Source: JAUIAI01 sp041396685
Lineage (GTDB): Bacteria > Pseudomonadota > Gammaproteobacteria > Burkholderiales > Burkholderiaceae_E
Assembly (NCBI GenBank): GCA_041396685.1
Contig: JAWKYD010000007.1
Coordinates: 124,001-188,000 of the forward strand
Reading direction: 5' to 3'
Length of the DNA stretch: 64,000 bases
In this document: one piece after another, positions 1 to 8,546 of the stretch
How the letters are laid out: every line of letters begins with the position of its first letter
Position numbering within the stretch: position 1 is the stretch's first letter
Notes under the pieces: model-generated
Databases searched by the model: none
What the model saw: only the letters and a program-made list of their open reading frames with translations
What the model was told of the DNA's origin: nothing
Program-made: the position numbers and the translations under genes

Positions 1-1805
1 TCCAGGAGCGCACCCATGCGTATGCGCTCAAGTCGTCCATCTGGCTGCTCGATCCGCGCCCGGCGCTGCAGAACATCGTGCGCATGGTCGAACAGGGTTT
101 CGAACTCTCGGAGGCCTCCAACACGCCGGTATTTCTCGAATTGCGCATTCGCGCCTGCCACGTGCGCGGCTCTTTCATCTGCAACGACAATCGTCGCTCG
201 CCGATCTCCACCCGCACGCGGCTGGCGGCCCCGGCCGGCTTCGACTACGACCGGCTCGCACATCCGCCGGCCACGTTCGTGCAGGAGAAGCTCAAGGCCG
301 ACGTGCGCCTGCCGGCCGCGCGGCGCTTCATCGTCGAGCGTCAACTGAACGAGATCTTCGAGGCCGAGCGCGACGACCTGGGCATCATCGTGCAGGGGGG
401 ATTGTTCAACAACCTGGTGCGCGCGTTGCAGAAGCTCGGTCTGGCCGATGGCATCGGTCGCCCGGCGATTCCCGTGTTGTGCCTGAACGTCGTGCATCCG
501 CTGGTACCCGAGCAGATCGACGAATTTTGTCGCGGGCGGGCGGTGCTGATCGTCGAGGAGGGCCAACCCGAGTATCTCGAGCAGGCGATCGCCTCGATCC
601 TGCGCCGCGCCGGCAACGATGTGCGGCTGCACGGCAAAGACATGCTGCCGATGGCCGGCGAGCTCGACACCGAGGCCATCCTGCGTGGCCTGCTGCCGTT
701 TATGGCCGAGCATGGCGGCGAGAATGGTGCGCTGGCGAGCGCGCGTGCGCGGCTCGATGCGCTGGCCGGGCGCCGCCAGGCGGCTTCGGCCAGTGCCGGC
801 GGACCGGTGCCGCCGCGGCCGCCGACGTTTTGCATCGGTTGTCCGGAACGGCCGGTGTTTTCGGCGCTCAAGCAGGTGCGCGAGACCGTGGGGCCCACCC
901 ACTACGCGGCCGACATCGGCTGCCATGCGTTCGCCACGTTCGCACCGTTCTCGATGGGCAACTCGATCCTCGGCTACGGCATGAGCCTGGCCAGCGCGGC
1001 CGGCGTCTCGCCGCTGTCGGACGCGCGGCCGCTGGCCGTGATGGGTGATGGCGGCTTCTGGCACAACGGTCTGCTCTCGGGCGTGGTCTCGAATCTGCTG
1101 AACCAGGGCGACGGCGTGTTGATGATCATGAAGAACGGCTATACCTCGGCCACCGGCACGCAGGAGGTCATCTCCACGCCCGGCGACGAGCAGCGCCAGC
1201 GCGCCCGCGAGACCAGCGCCACGCACACCGAACGCACGATCGAGAACACCTTGCGCGGGCTCGGCGTGCGCTGGCTGCGCACGGTGCACACCTATCGCGT
1301 CACCGAGATGAAGCGCACGCTGACCGATGCGTTTACCGATCTCGAGCCTGGCCTCAAGGTCGTGATCGCCGAGGGTGAATGCCAGCTCGAACGCCAACGC
1401 CGCCTGCGGCCGATGCTCGCCACGGCGCTCGAGCGAGGCGAGCGCACCGTCAAGACGCGTTTCGGCATCGACGCCAATGTCTGCAGCGGTGACCACGCCT
1501 GCATACGAATCTCGGGTTGCCCGGCGCTCGGCGTGGCCGACAGCGGCGATCCGCTCAAGCCGGATCCGGTCGCGCAGGTGTCCGAGCAGTGCGTGGGCTG
1601 CGGCCTGTGCGGTGAGAATGCGCACGCGGCCACGCTGTGCCCGAGTTTCTACCGCACCGAATGGGTACGCAATCCCGGCCGGCTCGATCTCCTGCGCGAC
1701 CGTTTGTCGCGCTGGTTGCGCGGCCGGCTCGCGACCGGTGCCGGTAGCCCGCCTTCGGTGGCCGGCGGCGTGCGCTCTCTCGAACGAAATCGGGTGCAGG
1801 CATGA
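1..1805 (+). CDS. iorA: Indolepyruvate oxidoreductase alpha subunit IorA (5' truncated)
   Basis: The frame is open from the left edge (first full codon at 3), so the N-terminus lies outside the window; about 600 residues are visible. The enzyme oxidatively decarboxylates aryl-2-oxo acids such as indolepyruvate to aryl-acyl-CoA in aromatic amino acid breakdown, using thiamine diphosphate and iron-sulfur clusters. Seen here: the C-terminal TPP-binding segment with GDGGFWHNG and the following NGYTSATG (about 1040-1160), and near the end two cysteine clusters (CSGDHACIRISGC, then CVGCGLCGENAHAATLC) typical of a ferredoxin-like 2[4Fe-4S] domain. Its stop overlaps the ATG of iorB in an ATGA, so the two subunits are translationally coupled. 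An ATG at 78 is internal and is not the true start. Confidence 0.9.
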   Translation, partial: QERTHAYALKSSIWLLDPRPALQNIVRMVEQGFELSEASNTPVFLELRIRACHVRGSFICNDNRRSPISTRTRLAAPAGFDYDRLAHPPATFVQEKLKADVRLPAARRFIVERQLNEIFEAERDDLGIIVQGGLFNNLVRALQKLGLADGIGRPAIPVLCLNVVHPLVPEQIDEFCRGRAVLIVEEGQPEYLEQAIASILRRAGNDVRLHGKDMLPMAGELDTEAILRGLLPFMAEHGGENGALASARARLDALAGRRQAASASAGGPVPPRPPTFCIGCPERPVFSALKQVRETVGPTHYAADIGCHAFATFAPFSMGNSILGYGMSLASAAGVSPLSDARPLAVMGDGGFWHNGLLSGVVSNLLNQGDGVLMIMKNGYTSATGTQEVISTPGDEQRQRARETSATHTERTIENTLRGLGVRWLRTVHTYRVTEMKRTLTDAFTDLEPGLKVVIAEGECQLERQRRLRPMLATALERGERTVKTRFGIDANVCSGDHACIRISGCPALGVADSGDPLKPDPVAQVSEQCVGCGLCGENAHAATLCPSFYRTEWVRNPGRLDLLRDRLSRWLRGRLATGAGSPPSVAGGVRSLERNRVQA

Positions 1806-3544
1806 GCGCCTCTCACGGCGATCGGAATGAACCGGGCTCCCAGCCGATTCGCACCGGCCTCGACCGGGTCGAATCCGCGCCGGACACGCGCGGTGCCGAT
1901 CGCATCCGTGTCGAACCGGTGAAACTGTTGATCCTCGCGCTCGGCGGCGAGGGCGGCGGGGTGCTCGCGCGCTGGCTGGTCGAGGCCGGCATCCGCGCCG
2001 GTCACGTCGTTCAGTCGACCTCGATCCCCGGCGTTGCGCAGCGCACCGGCGCCACCTCCTATTACCTCGAGTGGTTGCCGGTCGAACGCCGGCGCTTGGC
2101 CGGACAGGAGCCGGTGCTGTGCCTCTCGCCGATGGCCGGTGACCTCGATCTGCTGGTCTCGTCCGAGATGCTCGAGGCCGCCCGGGCGGCCGAGCGCGGC
2201 ATGCCCGATCCCGAGCGTACCCTGGTGCTGAGTTCCAGTTCGCGCGTGCTGACGGTGGCCGAGAAATCCGCATTGGGCGACGGGCGTCTGGCTGCCGACG
2301 CGATGCGCGAGAAGCTTCGTTCGGCCGCCGGTGAACTGATCACCTTCGACATGCAGGCCCTGGCGCGGGAGGCCGGCACCGTGATCTCGGCCGTGATGTT
2401 CGGCGCCATCTTCGCCAGCGGCCGGCTGCCGCTGGCGCGTGAGCACTGCGAGGCCGTGATCGGCGCCAGCGGGCGCGGCGCGCAGGCCAGCCTGCGCGGC
2501 TTCGCCGCCGGGGCGCAGGCCGTCACCGACGCGTTGCAGGCGTCGGGAGGGCGGGGCGAAGCATCCGCCGCCGATGCCCGGTCGGATGCGGGCGCGTCGA
2601 GCGCACCGGCGTCCGATGTCGGCGGTGTCGATGCACACGGCCGGACGCCGGCAACCGACGAGGCCTTGCCAGCGGCACTGCGCGAGTTGATGGTGCTCGC
2701 CGGCGAGCGCCTGCGCGACTACCTGGATGCCGCCTATGCCCAGGCCTTCGATGCGCGCGTGCGCGCCTGGGCCACCCTCGAGCGCAACCTGGCCGGCGCG
2801 TCATCGACGCTGCCGGTCACGCAGGAGGCGGCACGACAACTGGCGCGCTGGATGGCCTACGAAGACGTGATCCGGGTTGCCGATCTGAAGATCCGCGCGG
2901 AGCGTTTCGAGTCGCTCGAGCGCGAGGCCACGGGTGGCGCCGGCGGTGTCACCCGCACCTGGGACTACCTGAAGCCCGGCATCGACGAGATCGCCGCGAT
3001 CCTGCCGCCCAAGCCCGCCGAGTGGCTGCGCGGCGTGGCCGCGCGACGCGGCTGGCGCACGGTCGGCGGCGGCATGCGTCTGCAATCGACCGGTCTGTTC
3101 GGCATGATCGCGCTGCGCTCGCTGGCCGGCCTGCGCGGCTGGCGACGGCGCAGCAGCCGTTTCGCCGACGAATCGGCCTTGATCGAGCGCTGGGATCGGG
3201 TGCTGTCGGCCGCCCTGGCGCGCGACGCCGAGCTGGCCGCGGCCGTCGCGTCGGCACCGTCGCTGATCAAGGGCTACAGCGATACCTACATTCGCGGTCG
3301 GGGGCGTTTCGTGCAGGTGCTCGAGCAACGCATCGAGTCGCGTGACGGCGCCGACGGCGCCGATGGCGCCAGTGGGGCAGATGCGGCCGCGCAGGCGCGC
3401 GCGATCCGCCGCGCCGTGGCCGCGGCGCGCGCCGATGCACAGGGCATCGCGCTCGCCCACGAGCTGGGCCTGCCGGCACCTTCGCCGGTCGCCCAACCGA
3501 TACGATTCATTCCCCGCCGGCGCCCGCCGGGCGGGGCCGCCTGA
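1802..3544 (+). CDS. iorB: Indolepyruvate oxidoreductase beta subunit with DUF6537-like C-terminal region
   Basis: 580 residues, much longer than a stand-alone gamma/beta subunit (about 190-200). Residues about 40-240 form the POR-gamma domain (LALGGEGGGVLARWLVEAG, then STSIPGVAQRTGATSYY), which partners IorA. It is followed by a low-complexity Ala/Ser/Asp linker near 2540-2650 and a helical C-terminal region matching the DUF6537 extension found in proteobacterial IorB. A threefold 9-bp repeat (3344-3370) encodes a Gly-Ala-Asp run in the C-terminal part. The first 38 residues precede the conserved domain; a start further in cannot be excluded, but the ATGA overlap with iorA favours this one. 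The function of the extension is not known to me. Confidence 0.87.
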   Translation: MSASHGDRNEPGSQPIRTGLDRVESAPDTRGADRIRVEPVKLLILALGGEGGGVLARWLVEAGIRAGHVVQSTSIPGVAQRTGATSYYLEWLPVERRRLAGQEPVLCLSPMAGDLDLLVSSEMLEAARAAERGMPDPERTLVLSSSSRVLTVAEKSALGDGRLAADAMREKLRSAAGELITFDMQALAREAGTVISAVMFGAIFASGRLPLAREHCEAVIGASGRGAQASLRGFAAGAQAVTDALQASGGRGEASAADARSDAGASSAPASDVGGVDAHGRTPATDEALPAALRELMVLAGERLRDYLDAAYAQAFDARVRAWATLERNLAGASSTLPVTQEAARQLARWMAYEDVIRVADLKIRAERFESLEREATGGAGGVTRTWDYLKPGIDEIAAILPPKPAEWLRGVAARRGWRTVGGGMRLQSTGLFGMIALRSLAGLRGWRRRSSRFADESALIERWDRVLSAALARDAELAAAVASAPSLIKGYSDTYIRGRGRFVQVLEQRIESRDGADGADGASGADAAAQARAIRRAVAAARADAQGIALAHELGLPAPSPVAQPIRFIPRRRPPGGAA

Positions 3545-3600
3545 TACGCTGTTGGCCGCTTGCGGCCTGCCGGCGGCAACGGTCCGTCAACGAGGATTGC

Positions 3601-4059
3601 ATGACCACGCAAGACGATTTCTCTTCCGGCAGTTTCGACATCCCCGTGCGCGTGGAGTTCGGCGAATGCGATCCCGCGGGCATCGTGTTCTTCCCCAACT
3701 TCTATCGCTGGTTTGACCGCGCCACGCACGACCTGTGCGCGGCCGCCGGTTACTCGATGCCGGACGTGCGGGCGCATCGGGGCTGGGTGGGCTATCCGAT
3801 CGCCGAAGCGGGCGCGCGCTTCATCAAGCCGGCTACCTTCGACGAGGACATCGTCGTGCGCACGCGCGTCAAGGAGTGGCGGCGCAAGGTGTTCCTGATC
3901 GAGCACCGGGTCGAGCGCGACGGCACCCTGCTGGCCGAAGGCTGGCAGACGCGCTTCATCGGCGTGAAACTCGCCGAGGAAGGCGGCCGTCTGTCGGCAC
4001 TGGAGATCCCGCAGGGGTTTCGCGACGCGGTTCAGGCCTTGTTCGTCAAGGCTGACTGA
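3601..4059 (+). CDS. 4-hydroxybenzoyl-CoA thioesterase-like acyl-CoA thioesterase
   Basis: 152 residues, the normal size of a single hotdog-fold thioesterase. The N-terminal motif FGECDPAGIVFFPNFYRWFD carries the Asp and the neighbouring pattern of the 4-hydroxybenzoyl-CoA thioesterase/YbgC group, which hydrolyses acyl- or aryl-CoA thioesters in the cytoplasm. It starts 56 bp after iorB with a GAGG ribosome site 5-6 bases before the ATG. Lying directly behind iorAB, it could release aryl acids (for example indoleacetate) from the aryl-CoA products of the oxidoreductase; that role is inference from position only. Confidence 0.82.
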   Translation: MTTQDDFSSGSFDIPVRVEFGECDPAGIVFFPNFYRWFDRATHDLCAAAGYSMPDVRAHRGWVGYPIAEAGARFIKPATFDEDIVVRTRVKEWRRKVFLIEHRVERDGTLLAEGWQTRFIGVKLAEEGGRLSALEIPQGFRDAVQALFVKAD

Positions 4060-4093
4060 GAGTCGGCCGGGACCGGGGCATGGTGTCCGGCCG

Positions 4094-5062
4094 CTATGGC
4101 TGACGCGAGCCTGGACTGTCGAGGACCACGCCTGGCACGGCGATCCGGCCGTCGCCGCAATCGTGGAGTTGCCTCTGGCGCACGAGATCGTCGATCGTCA
4201 TGTCGATGCCGTCGTGCAGGCTCAGGCCCAGCGTCGCGGCGGCCGCCGCCATGATGTCGGCGTTCGCCAGCACCTGTTGCAAGGTGTCCCGACTCACGCA
4301 CTCCAGCGCCAGCATGCGGAACATCACCAGCGCGCGCAGCGCGCCGCGACAGTTGCGGCGTGGGTCGGCCCGCAGCGCCGCCAGCCGCGCGCGCGCTTCG
4401 TCGATGGCGAGGTCGGCGCGATCGAAGACCGGCCCGTGACCGGGCAACACCCGGCGTGGCGCGAGTGATTCGATCAAGTCCAGGATAGCCGCCTGCTCCG
4501 CGAAGCCCGAGGCGTCGACGAGTTCCGGGAAGATCACGCCGAAACCGTGGCGCCACAGGGCGTCGGCCGAAATCAGCAGGCCCGCTTCGGGCGCGTGAAA
4601 GATCAGCGATTTCGGGTCGTGTCCCGGCGCGGCGTGACAGTGCCAGCGCAAACCCCCCGCCTCGAAGCCGTCGCCGGGCGCGAGTGCGCCGTCGGCGACG
4701 AAGCGCGGGCAGTCCTGGCCGGTGCCGGCGTAGGTCAGGGCCGCCGTGTCCCAGGCGCGGACATCGGCGAGCGAAGCGGCCGGCACCCATGTGCGGCATT
4801 CGTGTTCGGCCTGCAGTCGCGCATTGCCGCCGCAGTGGTCGGAGTGCAGGTGGGTGTTGATGATGCGGCACAGGCGTGTGTCCGGCCCGTGCGCGTCCAG
4901 CGCGGCGCGAACCAGGGCCGCGGTCATCGGCGCATGCTTCTCGTAGCCGGTGTCGACGACCGTGACGGCGTCGTCGTCGAACAGGAGGATCTGGTTGGCA
5001 GACAACCAGTCACGCTCGATGAAGCGCACGGTCGGCGGCAGGCCGTCGACGGATTCGGTCAT
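4094..5062 (-). CDS. MBL-fold metallo-hydrolase
   Basis: 322 residues from the ATG at 5062; the frame is open further upstream to 5218, but that part has no recognisable similarity. Metal-ligand motifs of the metallo-beta-lactamase fold are present: HLHSDHCGG, then a His in APGHDPKS, an Asp in ISADALWRHG and a late GHGPV. The region after the catalytic domain (DEARARLAALRADPRR onward) is helical, as in glyoxalase II-like and lactonase-like members. Substrate unknown. It is convergent with the iorAB-thioesterase run (34 bp apart), and a separate small gene lies upstream on the same strand. Confidence 0.8.
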   Translation of the reverse strand: MTESVDGLPPTVRFIERDWLSANQILLFDDDAVTVVDTGYEKHAPMTAALVRAALDAHGPDTRLCRIINTHLHSDHCGGNARLQAEHECRTWVPAASLADVRAWDTAALTYAGTGQDCPRFVADGALAPGDGFEAGGLRWHCHAAPGHDPKSLIFHAPEAGLLISADALWRHGFGVIFPELVDASGFAEQAAILDLIESLAPRRVLPGHGPVFDRADLAIDEARARLAALRADPRRNCRGALRALVMFRMLALECVSRDTLQQVLANADIMAAAAATLGLSLHDGIDMTIDDLVRQRQLHDCGDGRIAVPGVVLDSPGSRQP

Positions 5063-5174
5063 CGGAAAACGCCCGCCGGCGACCAATCGCCTGTGGGCGA
5101 CCGTAGGAAGGCCGTCACCGGCCTCCCTGATCGTGCAAGCGCCAGTCGCGTCGATGAGCGTGGGGTGGGCGCCA

Positions 5175-5621
5175 TCAGCGTCCGCCGGCCCCGATTCGGC
5201 CGGGCAGCATCGCGGCAATTTCCTCGAACGCCGTCAGCAGTTCGTCGGTGCCGCCGTGAATCGCCTTGAACGGCGGCCGGCTGGTGGTCAGCACCAGGCG
5301 GGTGCCGAAGGGCAGGCGCAGCAGCTTGGCCTTGTAGATCTCTTCCCAGCGATAGACCTTCGGAAAGATCCAGTCCTGGCGGATGCCTTCGGCGTCGATC
5401 GTGGTCTTGCCCCACACGATGTGATAGCAGCCCATGGCCATGCCGGCGCCGCCACCAAGCAGCAGCAACACGGCGGCTCCGCCGACCTCGGCGCTGCCGA
5501 CGAATGCGCCGATGATCGCCACGAACATGACACCCGTGATGGCCAGGGCGATGATCTTGACGGGCTTGCGGTAGGTGTCGCCGATCACCGGAGTGGCGAA
5601 GCGTTGCTGCGGCGTGGTCAT
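5175..5621 (-). CDS. Small membrane protein with two TM segments and a PH-like tail, function unknown
   Basis: 148 residues from the ATG at 5621 (MTTPQQRFATPVIG). Two adjacent hydrophobic segments (about residues 20-70, IIALAITGVMFVAIIGAFVG and a Gly/Leu-rich second helix) are followed by a soluble beta-rich tail with WGKTTIDAEGIRQDW and YRWEEIYKA, the look of a bacterial PH-like (bPH2) domain. I do not recognise a named family beyond that. On the minus strand 0.1 kb upstream of the MBL gene, with codon usage like its neighbours. A GATAAT -10-like sequence lies at 5716-5721, roughly 95 bp upstream, without a clear -35. Confidence 0.65.
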   Translation of the reverse strand: MTTPQQRFATPVIGDTYRKPVKIIALAITGVMFVAIIGAFVGSAEVGGAAVLLLLGGGAGMAMGCYHIVWGKTTIDAEGIRQDWIFPKVYRWEEIYKAKLLRLPFGTRLVLTTSRPPFKAIHGGTDELLTAFEEIAAMLPGRIGAGGR

Positions 5622-5814
5622 GGTCGTCGGGTCGGTGCTCGCGCAGATTGGTCGTGCAGGCCGGCTCGGCATCCGCGCTTGCTGGGCGGGCGCAGGCTGC
5701 GTGCGTTGGTCGTCGATTATCCGTCGCTGACGGCTGCCTCGGTTTCAGACCGCCGGTGAGCGGTTGCGCGGGGCGGGCGTGGGCACGATGGCCCGCACCC
5801 GGGCCATTCCGTCG

Positions 5815-6027
5815 TCACGACGATTCGCCATCGTCGCGCCGGTTTCCGGTCCCGCGCGCCCGGCGCTCGCGAACCCGCGCCAGCACCGCGTGCTTCGCGC
5901 GCGAATCCAGCTGTCCCCAGGCGGCGATCTCGTCGATGGTGCGCAGGCAGCCGGTGCAGATCCGGGTGTCCGGGTCGAGGCGGCAGACCGCGATGCAGGG
6001 CGAGAGGGGTTCGTCGTTGGATGCCAC
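5815..6027 (-). CDS. DUF1289 domain protein (small Cys-rich)
   Basis: About 70 residues from a GTG at 6027, 8 bp after the HMG-CoA lyase stop; an upstream ATG at 6126 would put the start inside the lyase gene and is not favoured. The core SPCIAVCRLDPDTRICTGC followed by DEIAAWGQLD matches DUF1289, whose four cysteines probably bind a metal or an Fe-S cluster. The role of the family is unknown. Position suggests co-transcription with the lyase. Confidence 0.78.
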   Translation of the reverse strand: MASNDEPLSPCIAVCRLDPDTRICTGCLRTIDEIAAWGQLDSRAKHAVLARVRERRARGTGNRRDDGESS

Positions 6028-6035
6028 CGCGCCGA

Positions 6036-6974
6036 TCAGACCGCCTGCTCGGACTCGCGCAACTTGACGGCAATGGCATTGCCGACGCGCGAGTTGCTTT
6101 TGCGACCGAGAAACTCGGATATCCACTGACCGGCGCGCACCAGCGACTCCAGGTCGAGGCCGGTCTCGATGCCCAGGCCGTGCAGCAGGAATACGACGTC
6201 CTCGGTGGCCACATTGCCGGTGGCGCCCTTGGCGAACGGGCAGCCGCCGAGCCCGGCGATGGATGTGTCGAAATGGCTGACGCCGACCTCGAGCGCGGCC
6301 AGCGTGTTGGCCACGCCCTGGCCGTAGGTATCGTGGAAATGCCCGGACAGCTGCGCCAATGGGAAGACCTTGGCGGCCGCCTCGAAAACGGCCTTTACCT
6401 GGCCGGCCGTGCCGACCCCGATCGTGTCGGCGATGCCGATCTCGTCACAGCCCAGGTCGCGAAAGCGCTCGGTGACGTCGACGACGTCGGCGATCGGCAC
6501 CTCGCCCTGGTAGGGGCAGCCGAAGGCGACCGAGACCGCGGCCCGCACCCGCATGCCGTTGGCCTGCGCGGCCTCGGCAACCGGACGGAAGCGCTCGATG
6601 CTCTCGGCGATGCTGCAGTTGATATTGCGCTGCGAAAAGGCCTCGCTGGCCGCCCCGAAGATGACGACCTCGTCGGCACCCGCCGCAAGCGCACCCTCGA
6701 AGCCCTTCATGTTCGGCGTGAGAACCGACACGCGCAGCCCGGCCCGACGCTCGACGCCCGCCATGACCTGGGCGGCATCGCTCATCTGCGGAACCCATTT
6801 CGGGGAGACGAACGAGGTGGCCTCGAGTTGCGTGACACCGGCCGCCAGCAGCCGCTCGCACAGGCCGATCTTGATCTCGGCAGGCACCGGTTGTTTCTCG
6901 TTCTGCAGGCCGTCGCGCGGACCGACCTCGGTCAGCCAGACCCGGCCCGGCAGCGTTCGCGGAGAAGTGCTCAT
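6036..6974 (-). CDS. mvaB: Hydroxymethylglutaryl-CoA lyase
   Basis: 312 residues, the usual length. It cleaves HMG-CoA to acetyl-CoA and acetoacetate, the last step of leucine catabolism. Visible motifs: EVGPRDGLQNE at the N-terminus (metal-binding Asp and catalytic Arg of the DRE-TIM family), SFVSPKWVPQMSD, and GGCPFAKGATGN with the catalytic cysteine loop. The start at 6974 begins at MSTSPRT just before the TIM-barrel strand; the frame is open much further upstream but that region is non-coding. Methylglutaconyl-CoA hydratase at 9715-10509 and an acyl-CoA dehydrogenase at 11957 could supply earlier steps of the same pathway although they are not in one operon. Confidence 0.93.
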   Translation of the reverse strand: MSTSPRTLPGRVWLTEVGPRDGLQNEKQPVPAEIKIGLCERLLAAGVTQLEATSFVSPKWVPQMSDAAQVMAGVERRAGLRVSVLTPNMKGFEGALAAGADEVVIFGAASEAFSQRNINCSIAESIERFRPVAEAAQANGMRVRAAVSVAFGCPYQGEVPIADVVDVTERFRDLGCDEIGIADTIGVGTAGQVKAVFEAAAKVFPLAQLSGHFHDTYGQGVANTLAALEVGVSHFDTSIAGLGGCPFAKGATGNVATEDVVFLLHGLGIETGLDLESLVRAGQWISEFLGRKSNSRVGNAIAVKLRESEQAV

Positions 6975-7196
6975 CGTGAAATCCGTCGTTGGATGGAATC
7001 GGTGGCCGCTCAGGCGGAGGGCGTGCGGCCGGCGCCGCGAACGATTGGCGTCGCCAACTAACCTGATTTTACAAATCGCTATGGCGCATCGGCCGATAGA
7101 CCGTAATACTAGTCGGAACAAAGGAACGCAACCGTGCGGTACCCCGGTCACCCGCGGTGCGGTTTCGATAATCATCGGGGTTCGTATCCATTCGCC

Positions 7197-7550
7197 ATGC
7201 GAGTGCTTCTCGTCGACGACAATCGTCTCGTGCGCATGACCCTCGCCGCAGGGCTGAGCGCTTGCGGCCACGAAGTCGCCGATGCGGAATCGGCGGAAGA
7301 GGCGCTCGAGGTGCTCGATGCCCGCCCGATCGACGTCGTCGTCTCCGACATCGAGATGCCGGGGCTCGGCGGCATCGCGCTCGGCCGCGAACTGCGCGGC
7401 AGAAGCAGCAGGCTGCGCTGCGTAGCCCTCACCGCCAGCCAGATCTCCGCGCTCGAGTACGCCGCCATGCACGAGCTCTTCGAGCGCGTGCTCAGCAAGC
7501 CGATCAGCGCCGCGATGCTCGATCAGGTGCTGCGCGATCTCGCCGACTGA
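7197..7550 (+). CDS. Single-domain CheY-like response regulator
   Basis: 117 residues consisting of one receiver domain. The acidic pair is in LLVDDNRLVRM, the phosphoacceptor Asp in VVSDIEMPG, the Thr in ALTAS and the Lys in LSKPIS, so it should be phosphorylatable. There is no output domain. The ATG at 7197 directly precedes the first beta strand; upstream in-frame sequence is non-conserved. It stands alone, divergent from HMG-CoA lyase, and no partner kinase is adjacent; the closest are the degenerate hybrid kinase at 10.6-11.9 kb and the intact one at 39.8 kb. Stand-alone receivers usually act by protein-protein contact or phosphorelay. Confidence 0.85.
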   Translation: MRVLLVDDNRLVRMTLAAGLSACGHEVADAESAEEALEVLDARPIDVVVSDIEMPGLGGIALGRELRGRSSRLRCVALTASQISALEYAAMHELFERVLSKPISAAMLDQVLRDLAD

Positions 7551-7607
7551 ACTGCCTATGCAGCGTTGCCGACCTGCCCCGGCTCTTTTCTTGGGCCGAA
7601 GCCTTCC

Positions 7608-8546
7608 TCAATAGCCGCTGGCGCGGTCGACCGCACGACCCGCCGGATCACCGTTCTCGATCGCGCGGATGCGATCCGCGATCTGGTGAGCCGATGGCCC
7701 GATACGGGTCACGGCCGCCACGTGGGGCGTCATGCGCACCTGGGGCATCGACCAGAACGGATGATTGGCCGGCAGTGGTTCGGTCGCGAAGACATCGAAC
7801 GAGGCGCCGGCCAGTCGGCCGTCGGTCAGCGCGGCCAGCACCGCGGTCTCGTCGATCAGGGCACCGCGGCCGACATTGACCAGCCAGGCGCCGCGCGCCA
7901 TCGCGTCGATGGCGACGCCATCGATGATGCCGCGCGTGTCTTCGGTCAGCGGTGCGAGCAGGATCAGCACCTGCAGGCCTTGGAGGAAGGCTGGCCATTG
8001 GCCGCTGCCCGCATATTCGGCTATCGGCCCCGACGAGTCGCCGCGGGCGGCGCGCCGAAATGCACGCACCGCATAGCCCTCATCGTGCAGGGCCTGCGCG
8101 ACCCGCCCGCCCAGCACCCCGTAGCCGAACAGACCGACCTGCAATTCGCCCGGCTCACGGACCGGGTGCTGCTGCCAGACTTTGCGCCGTTGCTGCGCCT
8201 CGTAAGTTGCCCGATCGAGCAGCACGTGTTCGACCTCGTGGCGGCAGTAGCGCACCATCTGCGCCGCCATGCCGGCGTCTTCGAGGCGATAGACCGGCAG
8301 ACCGGCGGGCAGTGTGGCCACCCGCAGCAGGTGATCGACGCCGGCCGCCATGCTGAACACCGCATGCAGGGCGGGCTGGGCCGCGAAAAAGGTTTCGGGC
8401 GGCCCCCAGGCCACGGCGTAGCGCGCCGCTGCGTCCGTGCCGGCCACGATGCGATAACCCGCACCCAATGCGCGGCCGAGCGCCGCGCACCACTGAGCGC
8501 ACTCGTCGCGATCGTCGGTGTACACGCTGACGGTGATCGAACTCAT
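7608..8546 (-). CDS. ghrA: GhrA-like glyoxylate/hydroxypyruvate reductase (D-2-hydroxyacid dehydrogenase)
   Basis: 312 residues, full length for GhrA. The catalytic region begins around SMAAGVDHLL, with the Rossmann motif VGLFGYGVLGGRVA, then a later LVNVGRGALIDE, FDVFATEPLP with the acidic catalytic residue, and MTPHVAAVT with the catalytic His. It would reduce glyoxylate or hydroxypyruvate with NAD(P)H in the cytoplasm. Its ATG overlaps the stop of the DMT transporter gene in an ATGA, so the exporter and the reductase are co-translated. The pairing might mean a shared 2-oxo- or hydroxy-acid substrate; that is inference. Confidence 0.85.
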   Translation of the reverse strand: MSSITVSVYTDDRDECAQWCAALGRALGAGYRIVAGTDAAARYAVAWGPPETFFAAQPALHAVFSMAAGVDHLLRVATLPAGLPVYRLEDAGMAAQMVRYCRHEVEHVLLDRATYEAQQRRKVWQQHPVREPGELQVGLFGYGVLGGRVAQALHDEGYAVRAFRRAARGDSSGPIAEYAGSGQWPAFLQGLQVLILLAPLTEDTRGIIDGVAIDAMARGAWLVNVGRGALIDETAVLAALTDGRLAGASFDVFATEPLPANHPFWSMPQVRMTPHVAAVTRIGPSAHQIADRIRAIENGDPAGRAVDRASGY

